Notes: generated by a model from the sequence alone, not told the origin. DNA of 64,000 nt from Hormiphora californensis (GCA_020137815.1 CM035357.1:3940496-4004495); one strand, 5' to 3'. Positions 47,801 through 61,582 are shown, counted from the first letter of the stretch. Made by a program: numbers and translations.

Positions 47801-48113
47801 AATGGAATGCGCGAGAATCATGGTCAGAGCCAGGGGAATATATGATTATATATTGGTACCGAAGGCCGGTTCATCCTCACTTTCATTTAATTTGTTGCCA
47901 AACAACTAAACATCCTGTTTCCAGGTTGAGATTCTCTACGAGCTGAAGAGTGATCCTCGTGAAAAACGGAACGTCGCTGATAAATACCCCAAAATCCTGA
48001 AACTAATGAAACGAAGAATTGAACAATACAGGGAGAAAGTGGTGCAAATGTACAAACCAAAGAGCTCAAATTATGGAATTCAAAATGGAATTTGGCTGCC
48101 CTGGGTTAGGTAG
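44888..48113 (+). CDS. Secreted or lysosomal arylsulfatase (ARSB/I/J type) with a long acidic insertion
   Basis: Exons: 44888-46075, 46224-47157, 47399-47490, 47925-48113, in phase (800 aa). The N terminus is hydrophobic (signal peptide or anchor). The catalytic domain has NVLMIVVDDMGYGDAG with the metal-binding Asp pair; CGPTRAALMSGR, the C-x-P-x-R signature whose Cys becomes formylglycine; GKWHLGM; and SDNGAVNDGPG. Exon 1 ends at NLSCRDF. Exon 2 begins VLINIKR and then carries about 285 residues of Asn- and Glu/Asp-rich low complexity with repeated GTEVIDE and GTEIIDD words and a small Cys cluster (DCKKDDGC), before the sulfatase fold resumes at AVARYSHWKLIIG. The C-terminal exon (VEILYELKSDPREKRNVA) is typical. 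Other family members have only a short loop there. It would hydrolyse sulfate esters such as those on glycosaminoglycans. Confidence 0.9.
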
Positions 48114-48642
48114 CCCACTTGAACTCTAGCAATACACTCGATTTCACTGGATAAGCTGTGTAGGGCTGACTCTAGGCACCCCCAGCCACACACCATTATA
48201 TTGTTCACATGACCTTCGAGCCACACCCACACGCTCACACACACGCTCACAGACACACACAAGTCTAAACTTGATAAATTATTATACTGACACACTGTCA
48301 CGATCCATGCAACTAAATGTGTCACACACCAATTGAATTGTAATTTGCAGTTTGTTTAAAAAATCCAAAGTTCATTGATTGTTTCTCTACTCAGCAATTG
48401 GACTCGATATATCAACTTTTAGAACGGACGGCTCACCGAATGATTTAATCGTAGCCGTAGTAGAGACGCTTACAACATGTCCAAACGAACAATCCTTTCT
48501 GAAAAGAAACATCATTTAAAAAGGCGGTTTCTTTTGTATACTGATTCCTTCTCCTCTTTACTCACTTTTAAAGAAACCGCTTTTTTAGTCTCTTTTGTAT
48601 AACTACTCGGCAGTGACTAATTGATGGGTAAATAATAGCTAA
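48114..48642. other. Short region between convergent genes
   Basis: Contains the 3' ends of both genes and a hairpin at about 48516-48590 (aaaaggcggtttctttt against aaagaaaccgctttttt). (CA)-rich words lie at 48225-48262. Confidence 0.5.
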
Positions 48643-50833
48643 TTAACGACTATTTACTGATTTACTGACCGGCCGAATGGATGGTCTGGGGCTGTCCCGT
48701 GTTGGAAGATAGGTAAGTCCGTAGCAAACATCACCGTGCTCAGAAATCTTCTTCGTCGACATTATCTGCAATAATCGCTCAATAATTGCTCAATAATTGC
48801 TCAATAATTGCTCAATAATTGCTCAATAATTGCTCAATAATTGCTCAATAATTGCTCAATATAATTGAACGGCCACTGGTTAGATATAGACCTTAAGACA
48901 TGATATGATCTGCATATCAATACGTGCTAATTAATTAATTACCTGGTAACAATGATATCTGTCGTCGAAGGGTGGTTCCCTAGCAATGAACGAGTCAACA
49001 GCCACATCCACCTCATTCGACATCTTTACCTTCTGAAAAAAATCTTTCTTACCTTCTAAAAACAAGATAACTCTTTCAGAGAAAGTTAAAAATCTACCAT
49101 TAGGATAGGATTCTCCAATTTAAATGGGAGAATCCTATTTGCATTTGGACCCTGATGTCAGGTTCCCCGATTTACCGGGATCCTCGGGAGAAAGAGTTTT
49201 GCCCGGCAAATCGCGGGGTTCCCGTAAATCGGGGTCCGACTGTATAATATACTTACTGGAATGCCGGGGCTTGTGGTTGATGGACTGGTGGTGCTGTGTT
49301 CATCTTTAAGATGTGCCTCACAGATCTTAAAACACCACTTTATCCTCTTTGTCTGTGGACTCTGGGGAGAGATCGATTTGAATTGCATTATATTACTTGT
49401 AAGTACTCAATTTTATCAATCAATCAGCTCGATTTTGCATTATATCATTAAAAGAAGAGCTACACAGTTTCCCAACCATTTTGAGCCAGTCTCCAGTTTT
49501 AAAGAGTTCCGACTTGAACTCCTCATAGAGCGTTGCCAGGGAATGGTTCTTACACAAGCATTCCTTCTTGTTGTACGGCTCAGAGGTCGATGGCATGTGA
49601 GACGCACCGTTGGTATCTATACAGGGAAAATAGAGGGAAATCTCCAGTCAAATAACCAAATCCTTTCCCCTCAAGGGGGCATACTTTCAATTAAGTTCGA
49701 AGTTTTAAACTTACAGTTAGGTGTTTTAGGTGGTAACTTGGGACCACCACTCTTGAGCTTGGAATCCTGCTCCTCAATCCAATCTATAATGTTGATCCAC
49801 GGTGCATTGGAGGAAGCAGTACCGTCTGAAATAAATACCTTGATTACTCAATTAGTAAATGTACAAAATACCTTGGTTACTCAATTAGTAAATAACTTGT
49901 CTAGTTCAGACTCTCGCACACGATGAATATCTACAAGCAATCCCTAACGATAAAGTCTTATAGGCGCGATCTGTACAGGGAAATCTTGTACAGGGAAATC
50001 TTAAAAGCACGTGAAATCCTAAAAGTGAAAATCCTAAAAGTGAAAATCCTAAAAGCACGTACTATAATTAGTACTATAATTAGTACTATAATTAGTACTA
50101 TAATTAGTAACATAATTAGTAACAATCACCTGTAACCCATAGTTTTGGTTGCTGCGTCCTTGCATCAAGTACCTCTGTAGCAGTGTTCCCCTGCACAGCA
50201 GGCACTGGTCCGACAACCTGATCTTCGTCTTGAGATGTTATGAATTTTTCCCAGAACGCAGGCGGTTTTTCATCATTCTCTTTTTCACCGGTCGGGTTAA
50301 CAATGTGATCTGATTCTTTTTCATCAGTGTCATCAATGTGATCTGATCCTTTTTCATCAGGGTCTTCAACCTGATCTGACCCTTTTTCAACAGGGTCGAT
50401 AATGTGATCTGATCCTTTTTCCAAAGGGTCATCTATGTGATCTGATCCTTTTTTCAAAGGATCGATTTCATCAGCAACAGCAGCTGGAAGGGTTGGTAGA
50501 TTCAAAGATTCATTCAAAGATGGTATTTCTGTCTTGATTTGTTCGGCTGATGGCTCTACCAGCGTATACGTTCTTTTCCGTTCTGTAAGGGGAAATTCTT
50601 CAAGCAATACCACTTGAAAACTGAAGTTTTTAGTTTCACAGAATAGTGTCCTGATTGAAACATCAACGAATCAAAGCCTAATAAAATGGGCTCGCTACTA
50701 AGTTGACATCCTCTCTCTCTAGTCTCTAAAATGCAATATCACATAACGTACCTGAAATAGGGATACCACGGGATAATGAAAGTAGCAAGGAGAAAAGAAG
50801 GGCACAAATAACACGGAGAGAAAGAGCAAACAT
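48643..50833 (-). CDS. Unrecognised secreted protein with acidic KGSDHI repeats
   Basis: Seven exons in phase: 50833-50752, 50582-50130, 49825-49715, 49616-49477, 49361-49257, 49032-48943, 48765-48643 (367 aa). The signal peptide is MFALSLRVICALLFSLLLSL, cleaved before GIPIS. Next comes an acidic region with six imperfect 12-residue repeats of the type DPLEKGSDHIDD (about 50280-50460). The C-terminal half is conserved-looking, with Trp and Cys (PWINIIDWIEEQD, KKECLCKNHSLATLYEEFKSE, KWCFKICEAHLKDE, DDRYHCYQ, GDVCYGLTYLPTRD). I do not recognise the family. The donor of exon 4 (ATG|gttggg) is weak but phase-consistent. It is convergent with the arylsulfatase, whose insertion is also acidic and repetitive. 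Calcium or matrix binding by the repeats is only a guess. Confidence 0.7.
48776..48861. repeat. 11-bp tandem repeat (aataattgctc)
   Basis: About eight copies, in the intron between the last two exons of the minus-strand gene. Confidence 0.95.
49146..49245. mobile_element. Short pogo-like MITE
   Basis: Keeps ccgatttaccgggatcctcg and ends ggggtccgactgta. It lies in an intron of the minus-strand gene 48643-50833. Confidence 0.7.
50040..50125. repeat. Short tandem repeats (taaaagtgaaaatcc, then tactataattag)
   Basis: Two adjacent arrays in the intron between exons 2 and 3 of the minus-strand gene. Confidence 0.8.
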
Positions 50834-51439
50834 GATGTATGGCAGGAGAAGTGCGGTAGACGGTAGATCTCTCTCCCCGCAGCCGGCCCCCCTCTCTATA
50901 TGTAATTCAGTTCACGACGTCCTCTCTCTATCTATCTTTCCCTCTCTCTCTATCCCTTGCCCTCTCTCTCTCTCTGATCAACCAGCCCCCTCTTCGTCCT
51001 ACACGCCCTGACAAAGATGATATTCTAGGAAGAAAAAAGGGAGCTTTCAAGTCTAGACGCTACTGCATAACAACGCTGGACGAGCGGCCTTTCTTAAGTA
51101 ACCCTTTATGTCCTTTCAGTTTCTTTCCCCCAGATCACTCTCTCCCTCCCTCTCTCTCTTTTATAGTTTGTATCATATCATTTGCTTACCGGTCATTAAC
51201 CATGAATTTATCGCTTCCTGAATTGCGAGGCCTCATGTCGACCGAAACCCCTCTCTCTAGAGAGAGAGGTAATTCACTTATGAAGCTTCAGACACAAAGC
51301 GAGTTTATCCCACGTGAGAGAACTGCTTCCCCATTTTATCTGAAATTCTAGACTCCTTCTGAAGGCTAGGTGTTCTTTTGGCTGTTACCTTCCTTCAATT
51401 TCCTTTTTGAAAGAACTTTTTGACGAAACTGCACAGATC
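50834..51439. promoter_or_regulatory. Shared upstream region of two divergent genes
   Basis: The minus-strand secreted gene starts at 50833 and SDS at 51440, so both promoters must lie in or near these 606 bases. The region is pyrimidine-rich (tctctctc tracts at 50920-50980 and 51135-51160). I see no clear TATA box. Confidence 0.5.
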
Positions 51440-53811
51440 ATGTCGTTGCCATTGCACGTGCGAACTCCCTTAATCCGAAGTGCTCCCCTGTCACTATGTG
51501 TCCAGGGAAGGGAGGTGTTTCTGAAACTAGAAAATACTCAGCCCAGCGGCTCCTTTCAAATTACGAGGTTTGTAGTTATTATTATTTTGAATATTATGTA
51601 TACATTTGATCCCATTCAGACAGCAGAAAGGTGGCTGCTCGCGATGCTTAGTTGTTTGTTAGCCTGCTGCACAGTAGCAGACAAACTCCATTTCTTCTCA
51701 CGCCCTATAACTGCATAATTGTTTTAGGGCGTGATATGATATATGAAGACATATCAACTACCTTAACTTTTTATACTTCTCTTCGGCCTGCCTTTGATAT
51801 TTATAGATATATCATTTTCCAAATACGATTGCTAAATATTTTCGTGCCTTGGCCTTTGAGTTTGAACTTTTCCGGGTCAGGTGCATTCCATAGAGTTGGA
51901 CAATGATTAACAAGACATGTTGTAGGTTTTAATCCCTCTCTTTTCTTTTTTATCTTCTTCTTCTTCTTATTTTATACGAGGACGCTGGCTAGTGTGAAGC
52001 ACTGGCCAGTAAGGGGTGAGTGACATGAGGATCCCGTTCCCCGTCATGGCTTCTTTTTTATCACACTCTCTCCCCTCCCTCTCCATCTATCGTCTACTAC
52101 AGGAATTGGGCACAGCTGTCAGAAGGCGGTGGCTGCAGGAGCTACCCATCTGATTTGCAGCTCTGGAGGAAATGCGGGAATGGCAACGGCATACTCTGCA
52201 CAGAGACTTGGAGTCAAGTAAGTGTATTCCTTGGTGCTACCGGGAGAGGTTTTTGTCTGGTAAATTAAGGTATGTTTATGTATATAATGTATTTTAATTT
52301 TACCTCCCCCTCTCTGCTTGGTAACATAGACACCTGGCGCGACCCCGTGTGCGGGGGTCGTGCCAGGTGTCTATGTCACCAACCTCTCTGCAGGGCAACC
52401 ATTTTCACCATGAATGGTTTACCGCAACCTGTCCTTAAGAAGTTTTCTGACCTGGGCAGTGAGATTTTCATTGGTGGGCCCATCTGGGATGAATGTGATA
52501 GGTAAGTTGTGTCATTGTCAACTGCATGTTCAGTAATCAGTAAAACCCGTCTACTCATCTGATCTAGTCCGGCCGTAAAGGAGAAGACTAAACTTCCTCG
52601 TGAACCATGTATTATTTCGATCGATTTATCATAATTTCTGCCTAGGACAGCCCGAGCATACATTAAATCCTTGGAGGAGAAAGGAGAAAAGGTTCACTAC
52701 ATCCACCCTTTTGATGGGGAATACGTCTGGGAGGGACACTCCACCATGATGGATGAGGTAATTAACTAATTGATTAATCAGTTAATTGAATTCGTCGTAG
52801 CAAATATTCTTTGACTCTTGGTCAATAGTACTGACAAACTATACGGTGTAAGGATTACAGTGCAGTTCTAACTGATTTCTGATCGATCATGATCGCTTCT
52901 GTTATACCTTGCCTTGCTCGATCCTGCATTTCCCTGCACCCCAGCCGGTTTGAACAAAATATACCCTTGTAAACAGGTGAAAGAGCAATTGGGTGAATTT
53001 GGTGTTACCGAACCCGGGGTAGTGGTTACATGTGTGGGTGGTGGAGGTCTCCTATCGGGAGTGTCACGTGGTATGGCACGTGCGGGATGGGATCACGTTC
53101 CCATTGTTGCCATGGAAACCAAAGGAGCGGAGTCTTTTCATTTAGCGATGGAGGCTGGGAAACCTGTTAAATTGGAAAAGCTAACCAGCATCGCCAAGAC
53201 ATTGGGTAAATATTTTTAAATCCAAATTTAAAGTTCGAGTTTTTCTGTTTTGGCAACCAATATTTAGATGTAACTATCCCAACACCTCTTGTTCTCTTCT
53301 TCTCTCACACATGTGTGTTCTCCTTTTCTCTCCTGTAGGTGCCCAAATGGTGTGTAAGAATGTGGTTGAGGAGGGGCTGCGGCGGGAGATTATTAGTGAG
53401 CTGACAGACGACAAAACAGCTGTTCAGTGCAGTTGGTGGTTCTTGAGGGACCATCAGATGTTGGTGGAACCAGCTTGTGGTGCTACCCTCTCCATCGTAT
53501 ACTCAGGTACTTGGGCACGTCACGCCCCTCTATGTTCGTGCGTGAAATGTTGAGATATAATGTGATAATTATGTGAAACCACGATCTATGTTTGTACGAA
53601 ACGACCCCTTGTTAATATAACATCTTCCTCTTCCTTCACGTCAGGAAAGATATCGGACAGCATTCCATTGGCCAGCTCTGACAACCCGATAGTAGTGATT
53701 GTATGTGGGGGAGCGACTGTTGATATTGATACTCTCCGAGAGTTAGTTTCCTCCCTGGGGGTTGATACTGAACTAGGAAAACACTATCCTTTGGAGAAAA
53801 TGACAATGTAA
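51440..53811 (+). CDS. SDS: L-serine dehydratase / L-threonine deaminase
   Basis: Exons: 51440-51567, 52103-52217, 52394-52501, 52646-52757, 52977-53205, 53339-53506, 53645-53811; about 341 aa, near the family size of 328. This is a cytosolic PLP enzyme converting serine or threonine to a 2-oxo acid and ammonia. Seen: N-terminal PLHVRTPLIRS; the PLP site; SSGGNAGMATAYSAQRLGV; the PLP phosphate loop VGGGGLLSGV; METKGAESFHLAM; VEPACGA; and VVIVCGGATVD. As written, exon 1 ends PSGSFQITR, which lacks the Schiff-base lysine and is out of phase with exon 2. Removing one T from the ttt at 51554-51556 gives PSGSFKLRG|IGHSC, restoring both lysine and phase. I therefore read it as an extra T in the sequence and not as a dead enzyme. 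The ATG at 51440 matches the family start. Confidence 0.9.
52325..52377. repeat. GC-rich perfect-arm hairpin in an SDS intron
   Basis: The arms acatagacacctggc and gccaggtgtctatgt, plus an inner gcgaccccg/cgggggtcg stem, fold into a hairpin about 53 bp long just before the acceptor at 52393. Confidence 0.8.
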
Positions 53812-53977
53812 TAAGTTATATATAACAGTGTTACGTGTTATTGACCGTTCAATATTAGTTTTTAAAAGAAAAATAAACCGCGTTTTGTCCTTCTCATATA
53901 CATTATACATCACGTGGAACAACAATGTCCTTGATATCACTATGTAAAGATTCCATTGTTCATATCGTGATGAACGT

Positions 53978-56900
53978 TTAGCTGGTAGGAACGGGATCCA
54001 GTCCTCTGATCGTATCACCCCTGGAATGTTATGACAAGGTCAGCTGAGGGTTAAAAACTAAAAACAGTTGACAATGATCGGGTGGTTGAGCAAGTTATAT
54101 TCAGGGTCAGCTAATGTAACCAGTTACCTAGACTAAGCTTACCTTAGTTCGGGGTCAGGTAACAGGCTAAGTTTCTGAATGTGGTCAGGTCCAATTCCAT
54201 CGCTCTTCCACTTCGTTTCAATCATGTCCAACCTCTTGTTATCTGATAGAAAACTCGTGTAAATAGATATTCGAACACCAAAACTATTGATGCAGAGAAG
54301 AAACGCGGAGGAAAATCGTTAGATGTTTATTCTTGCCATTTTATCAGTTTGGTTTTACTTACAGACTTCGGTTACTGCTTCAGGTTTAACATTGTGCCTC
54401 AATTCTAACTCCTTATCACACCTGGCAATATAATGATGATTTACCGAAAAGGATCATTTCAACCTTACTTAAACTGTCGCCGCATGCTCAGATTTAAGTG
54501 TAAAGAAAGGGAACTTACAGTGAGAGATCTTTCTCGAGTCGGTCAACCCTTTCCTGGGATGCTCGTATGATGTCACTTTGTTGAACTACCGCCCTCTGAT
54601 ATCTAGTCACCTGCAGGGATTGTTGGTTGAGGGATGGGTACTCAACAATACAGGGATACATTGGTGATGCCGGTGATGGGATTTGATCATTGCTATAATG
54701 CTATATCAATAACTTTTACGAGTTTTACAGGATCGTCCAGATTTTATTCTGAGCGATAGATTCTGGACCATATAATGCATCTGGGCTCCGTAATTTCAAT
54801 TGTCTGAAACCCAGTTCTTCAAATGATTTCAAGGTCACCTCGGCTCGTTTTTGTGCGACGACCACGTTAAGGGCACCCTGGACAGCGTGTTCTAAGTCGT
54901 GTTTTAGGTTATCAAGCTGCTTCTGTAGGTAGTCAATGTTCCTCTTACTGTCCCTGATCTGAACTCTGAAAAGGACGGAGATATTTCAAATAATGTCTGA
55001 ATGATCTGAACTCTGAATAAGGAACCCGAAGTAAAGTAAAATTGTTACACGATGCCTGATCTCAAAGCGAAAATGGGTCACCATGATGCCTGATCGGCTA
55101 TCCATGACATCACGATGACGTATACCTCTTAAGATTGTTATACCTGTAAGTGGTGATAAGGGTTGCAAGTGCCTCCCTGTATCGCTCGAAAGCGGTCCTG
55201 TGGGTATCCATCATTAGTTGGTTGGTGTTCTTCTTTGTCTGTACACACGTCTCCGCTAATTCACTACTCGCCACTGAATGAGGGGGTTGTTAATCAATAA
55301 GAATATGGTTGGGATATCGTTAGTAGAAGAAGATAGCTGAGGTAGGTTCTTGCTATGTCGCTATGAGTTACTCATATCGAGAGGATAGTATGGGTTAACC
55401 CTTTTAGAACGTGATAACTCGATTTCATTGATAGAAAATCCTTTCTGTGACTTCTTCTCCTTCTTCTGAGTTTCGGGTTCGGGAAACAAATTCGAAATAT
55501 CACGATTTTCGTCAATGCGATATGAATATGATCTACACTATAAGTGCTCGTGAGGCACCTATATTTATTCTAGTGATAGGTATAATCTACCATTGCGACC
55601 GTCCTGAGATAATTTTTGTTTATACAAAAACATTTTAGGATCATGAAAACGTTTCTTTAGTAGGCATTCCTTTAACCGCACCTTTAAGATCGGGGGTATT
55701 TTTTATTCACCAATTTCTCATAAAATGAAGCCTTGAGTAGCTCGAGAAGCGTGTCACGTGATAGCCAACACATACCCCACAAAGTGGCGTGATATTTCTA
55801 GAATGTTAGAACCAAATAGGGTGGTGAGTACCTCCAGGCGGGCCTAAAAACGCAAGCCTATATTTTCTTCCTGTACAGGGCCATCATATAAATACTGAAG
55901 GAAATGCCAACGTATTTATTATAGCCACAGTTCCTTATGACATAGGTGTTTTGTCTGATCTCTTTACCAAAATGGTTCTGTGAACAATTGTGTTGTTTAT
56001 AATTCGGTAGTGTTCGCTGGTAAAATGTCTCATTCACATGAGTGTTCATAATTTATAATTCCGGTATTGTATTAGACAGGGCCAATGTGTTACACAATTC
56101 CAGCAAGGAAGGTATTTTATCTTTGTTTCTAGCAAGATCTGTGAAGTCATTTAGGACAAAGTATCAATCCCTGCTGACGTATAAGATAGGGTGCATGACA
56201 TTTAGTTTCAGTAATCCGACCTTAATTTGAAAATGATATCACCCAAAAAGCGGAGAAATAAAGCTTTTCGGAGGCTGCTATCAAAATGATTACCATGTTT
56301 GCCCGGTTTTGTATTTTAGTGAGACCTAGTGAGATGATGTAATGGTTTGCCATGAGATCACGCCCCTCTAGTATAAAGGTGGTATCTGGAAGAGCTAATA
56401 TACCAGAAACATGTTTACTTTTCTAAATTGTGATCCGTCTATGTCACAAGAGTTTGTGGCTAAACAAATACATTGAATGGCTCTCGATACTTTCATGTTT
56501 CTACCAAGAAGCCTGCTCTAGATTATCTGTTTAAAATATTGATTTTGTTAAAATGCACCTACACTTGGCAAATGCTACAGACCCCTTTTCAACACCTACC
56601 CTGAATCTTTGACATTACAGTGTTGCACCCAGCAGCAGCATTCTTTAGTCTCACAAAGTTGGCCTTGGTAACTAGAAGATTCTCTCTCCTGCCCTGGAAT
56701 GACTTGCTTGTGTCCCTGTATTTCTCATTATCCTTATCGTGCTCATCCACCAGGCATTTCTCCTCCTTCTCCAAGGCCGCGAGTTGTCGTTTTAACTATA
56801 AATGAGGCATAAACTCTGGCCACTGGCACGTTATTTCAGATACCTTTCTCCCAGCGCGCCGCTGGGAGAAGGTAGCTGTAGTTTATCCGCCAGTGGCGGA

Positions 56901-59900
56901 TAAACTGGTTTAAATCACGACGACGATCCCGAGGCGGAGCCGAGGGAGAGGCGGAGGGGTTTAAACCAATAACGTGCCATTGGTCAGAGTTTATGGGTTA
57001 TATACCCTGCTTTAGTTGTTTGTTTCAAGTACTACGCACTAACAAGAGAGAAAACACTAATCAAAACACACAAAGAGAACTAAGAAACAGTCAAAAACAT
57101 CTCTCAATTGAGTGTACATTGTTTGGTAACAGTTACTAAGGAGAGAGAGAAAGAAATAACAAGATATGGGGCATGCCAGACATAACACAGAGGAATTGAG
57201 ATAGTGAAACAAAAGGGGAGATAAAGAGAGAGAAATTGACGGAATGTGTTGTTTCTTTCTCTCCAATGCAGTGTGTAACTCTTGCAAACAGTGTTCCCTC
57301 TGTATTTCAGTAAGAACTGATCATTTACACACACTTTGAATGTAACATAGGAGTTAATAATAAACAGCCAGCCAGTGGGAAATAATCTGCCGCTGGACTG
57401 GCTGTATATTGAGAGCGCGCCAGTGGGACTTCTCGCCACTGGCGGGTTATTTAAGTTAGCAGGGTATATAACATAGTATAGGTTGTCAGCCGAGTTAGGT
57501 GAGCTTATAATCAATGTTAACAACACAATAAAGTATTTTGGTTCATATTTGGATGAAACTTTCATCAACTACAACGTAAAACTATTTATTGAGCATTATT
57601 GATAATGGCCGTACAGCCGAAACGTCTAAATGAGCGTCTTCGATGTCATGTCACACCCGCCAACACCATAATTGGTGTGAATATTGAAACCAAACAGATA
57701 TTTTGGTTCAAATGCTTTGGACCTGATTGAAAGTTTTTTCAAAAAGTCTCACCTCCTCTTGTTTTTCATGGTTAACCTTCATCTTAGCCATGTAGTCTGC
57801 TTCTTTCTTTTTATGTGTGGACGTCTCATTATCGAAGGTATTATTCTCACTCACCAATACCGAATCTGTATGAAATCAAATTGTAGAAAATGATATGTTT
57901 TCTTCCGGAATAAAATAGTTTAAATAAGTTATATTTGCTCAATTCAAAAAAACCATACTCTGAGCTGATAGCGTAAACTTCCCCTATCTAACCCACATAG
58001 ACGAACCTAGCGTTTTGATGTCAGCATCCAGCTTCTTGTCTTTGTCCTCAAAGTTATTACGGCTCTCAGCGACGAACTTTTGCAGCTTATCTTTCTAAAA
58101 AACTAATCATATCATATCAGTTTATTATTCTAATATAACTTATAACATACCTACCAATACATATCAATATTTTTAGAGAACAGAATAAAACTTTTCATGT
58201 TAATTAATTAATCTAATTAACTAAGATAGTTAACTAAGTTAATTCCTACCTGATCCTTATAGTTTTGTAGGCACTTTTGAGTTTCTTCATCAATTACAGA
58301 AGTAGCGGCCTTGGTTGCCTCTTCCGCTCCCACCTTAACAGCCATCTCTGTAGACATTATCATTATCATTAGTTGTCAAGTTGTCAACTATTTGTTACAA
58401 TTTAGTAACTGATATCAAGGTAAAAAAGGAAGGTCTGTCAAAAGAATTGGCCGGAAAAGTTGCTACTTAACAACCTGATAGAGGAATGTTATCTATCTCC
58501 CTCTGCCAGGTTGTTGATATTATCTTACCTAGATACTTCACTCCCTCGGCGAGCATCGCTTCAGCATCAATCATTTCAAAGTTCTTCAGAAAGTTGTGCC
58601 TACCATCCCAACACTCGTTGAACTTCCGAATCAGACTCATACACTTTTCACTCAACAGTAGAGGGTTACTGAAACGCAGTAGCCAGGTTAGTAGGATTCA
58701 TTCTAAGAACTTGTAGAGGTTGTCAAGATTCATTCTAGGAACTTGTAGTGAATAGGATTCATTCTAGGAACTCGAGTAGAAGTTGTTAGGATTCATTCTA
58801 TGAACTTGTAGAGGTTGTTAAGATTCATTCTATGGAAATGATTACGTCATAGCATTGAGACGGGAGCGCCTTAATGTTCTTTGTTTGTTTCATGTCTTCC
58901 ATCGAATCGAGATTGTGGAATTCTTAAAAGCACCGAGAATGAGAAACAGCACCGAGAATAAGCTTTATTAGTCAGGCTTCCATGACATAGCACGGGCTTT
59001 CGATAAATCAAAGTTTAATTCTTTTCAAGCCCCTGCACTTTCTTTAAACCAAGCGTCCATTACAATTTACCTGTATACAATGCATACTGTGTTGAGCATG
59101 GGAAGGAGTTCACTATAAACGTAGTTGGCATCGTGTAGACTGGCATCATTGCAATCCGTCTGTTGGATGCACTCCTTCAAACAATCTGAGAAAAATATTT
59201 GTGATCTGGTAGTCAAATATGGGCGTTTTTGAATTTTTAGGGTGCGGACTGCCTAACCCGCCCGCGGCCACTTGCCAGTATATGACGAATAATTTTAATT
59301 GCTCTAGCTCTTTTCGTATAATTGGCAGTTTTTTATACATGTAAATAGTATATATACGAATTGCGATCTCTGAGTATAACTGTGACATACATTTCAGCCA
59401 AAAGCGATGGCTGCTTTTGGTAGTTCGTCCGTCTGTTTAAAATAGTCACCGCAGCCATGTATGACATCATTTCTTCCCCGCCCCTTTTGATCTCTCTTTC
59501 AGATCTGCTATAAAAACATAGCTCCCTTCACCTCTATACTAATGTCTATTGAATTTGTTCTAAATATCTGCGTTGTCTCCTATAAACTACCAACTATCCT
59601 CAACAACCCTCAACAATGAACACCTGGTATCTATCTCTCAAATAAATTGAACCTGTAATACCTCTTGTAATAATGTTCTAGTATAGGGTCAAACAAGGCA
59701 AAGTATACCTCTAGAGTTTGCCATGGCCTGGTGTAGAGCCGCATACCGCTGATTACTCAATCTCTCATCCATTTCCTTTATCTTTCCCTCCATCTGACAG
59801 TTGGGTAGCCTGGAGTAGTAAGGATGTTCCCGGACTATGTTTACCCCAATCTCTCTGCTTGCTTTCACCATCTTTGCCACCTCCTCCAGCGAGGACGCCA

Positions 59901-60081
59901 TACCAAAGTTTAGTTTGGACACAAGGTCCGGAGACACCTGTAGTGTGTGCTGGGAACGGGTCAGAAACAAAACTGTTTTTCTTTCATAGTTCTAATTAAA
60001 TTAAATAGTAATGTTGTTCAACCAGATCAAGAATATAAAGATTCTTTGTTCAACAGTTGCCCAGAATTTAGTTACCTCCAT
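53978..60081 (-). CDS. Coiled-coil protein of unknown function, 14 exons
   Basis: Exons: 60081-60076, 59949-59709, 59185-59071, 58668-58529, 58347-58250, 58094-58007, 57865-57753, 56795-56600, 55273-55144, 54965-54839, 54610-54519, 54421-54363, 54242-54143, 54020-53978. All phases agree (515 aa), which strongly supports the model, although the first exon of only MET-GLU is uncertain. There is no signal peptide and no clear membrane segment. The N-terminal 150 residues are mixed helical with Cys (CLKECIQQTDCND, FNECWDGRHNF). From about residue 180 the protein is charged helix typical of coiled coil (KLQKFVAESRNNFEDKDKKL, KRQLAALEKEEKC). It ends PDPELRGDTIRGLDPVPTS, which includes an RGD. I do not recognise the family. 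It ends 167 bp from the SDS stop in convergent orientation, and the cgccagtggcg element lies in one intron. Confidence 0.75.
56803..57475 (-). mobile_element. cgccagtggcg element, copy 2 (inverted relative to copy 1)
   Basis: Same ends and GC-rich hairpins as 33777-34452. It lies in an intron of the coiled-coil gene, directly upstream of the exon that starts at 56795. Confidence 0.7.
57547..57640 (+). repeat. Repeat sharing 39 bp with the leader of the LTR element
   Basis: aaactttcatcaactacaac and the following 19 bases are identical to about 2950-2988, immediately after the primer-binding site of the LTR element. Here they are followed by attgataatggccgtacagc and cgaaacgtc, a retroelement-like tail related to 29866-29895. 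Confidence 0.6.
58715..58835. repeat. Degenerate 36-50-bp minisatellite (aggattcattctaggaactt)
   Basis: Four imperfect copies, in an intron of the coiled-coil gene. Confidence 0.75.

Positions 60082-61582
<1,501 letters not shown>

Noticed and set aside
51440-51567. Catalytically dead serine dehydratase with the PLP lysine replaced by Gln
   Set aside because: Removing one T from a ttt run restores SFKLRG and also the exon phase, so an extra base is the simpler explanation.
53773-54018. 81-aa extension of the coiled-coil gene into the SDS 3' end
   Set aside because: Correct phasing from exon 13 reads another frame and stops at 53978 after RGDTIRGLDPVPTS.
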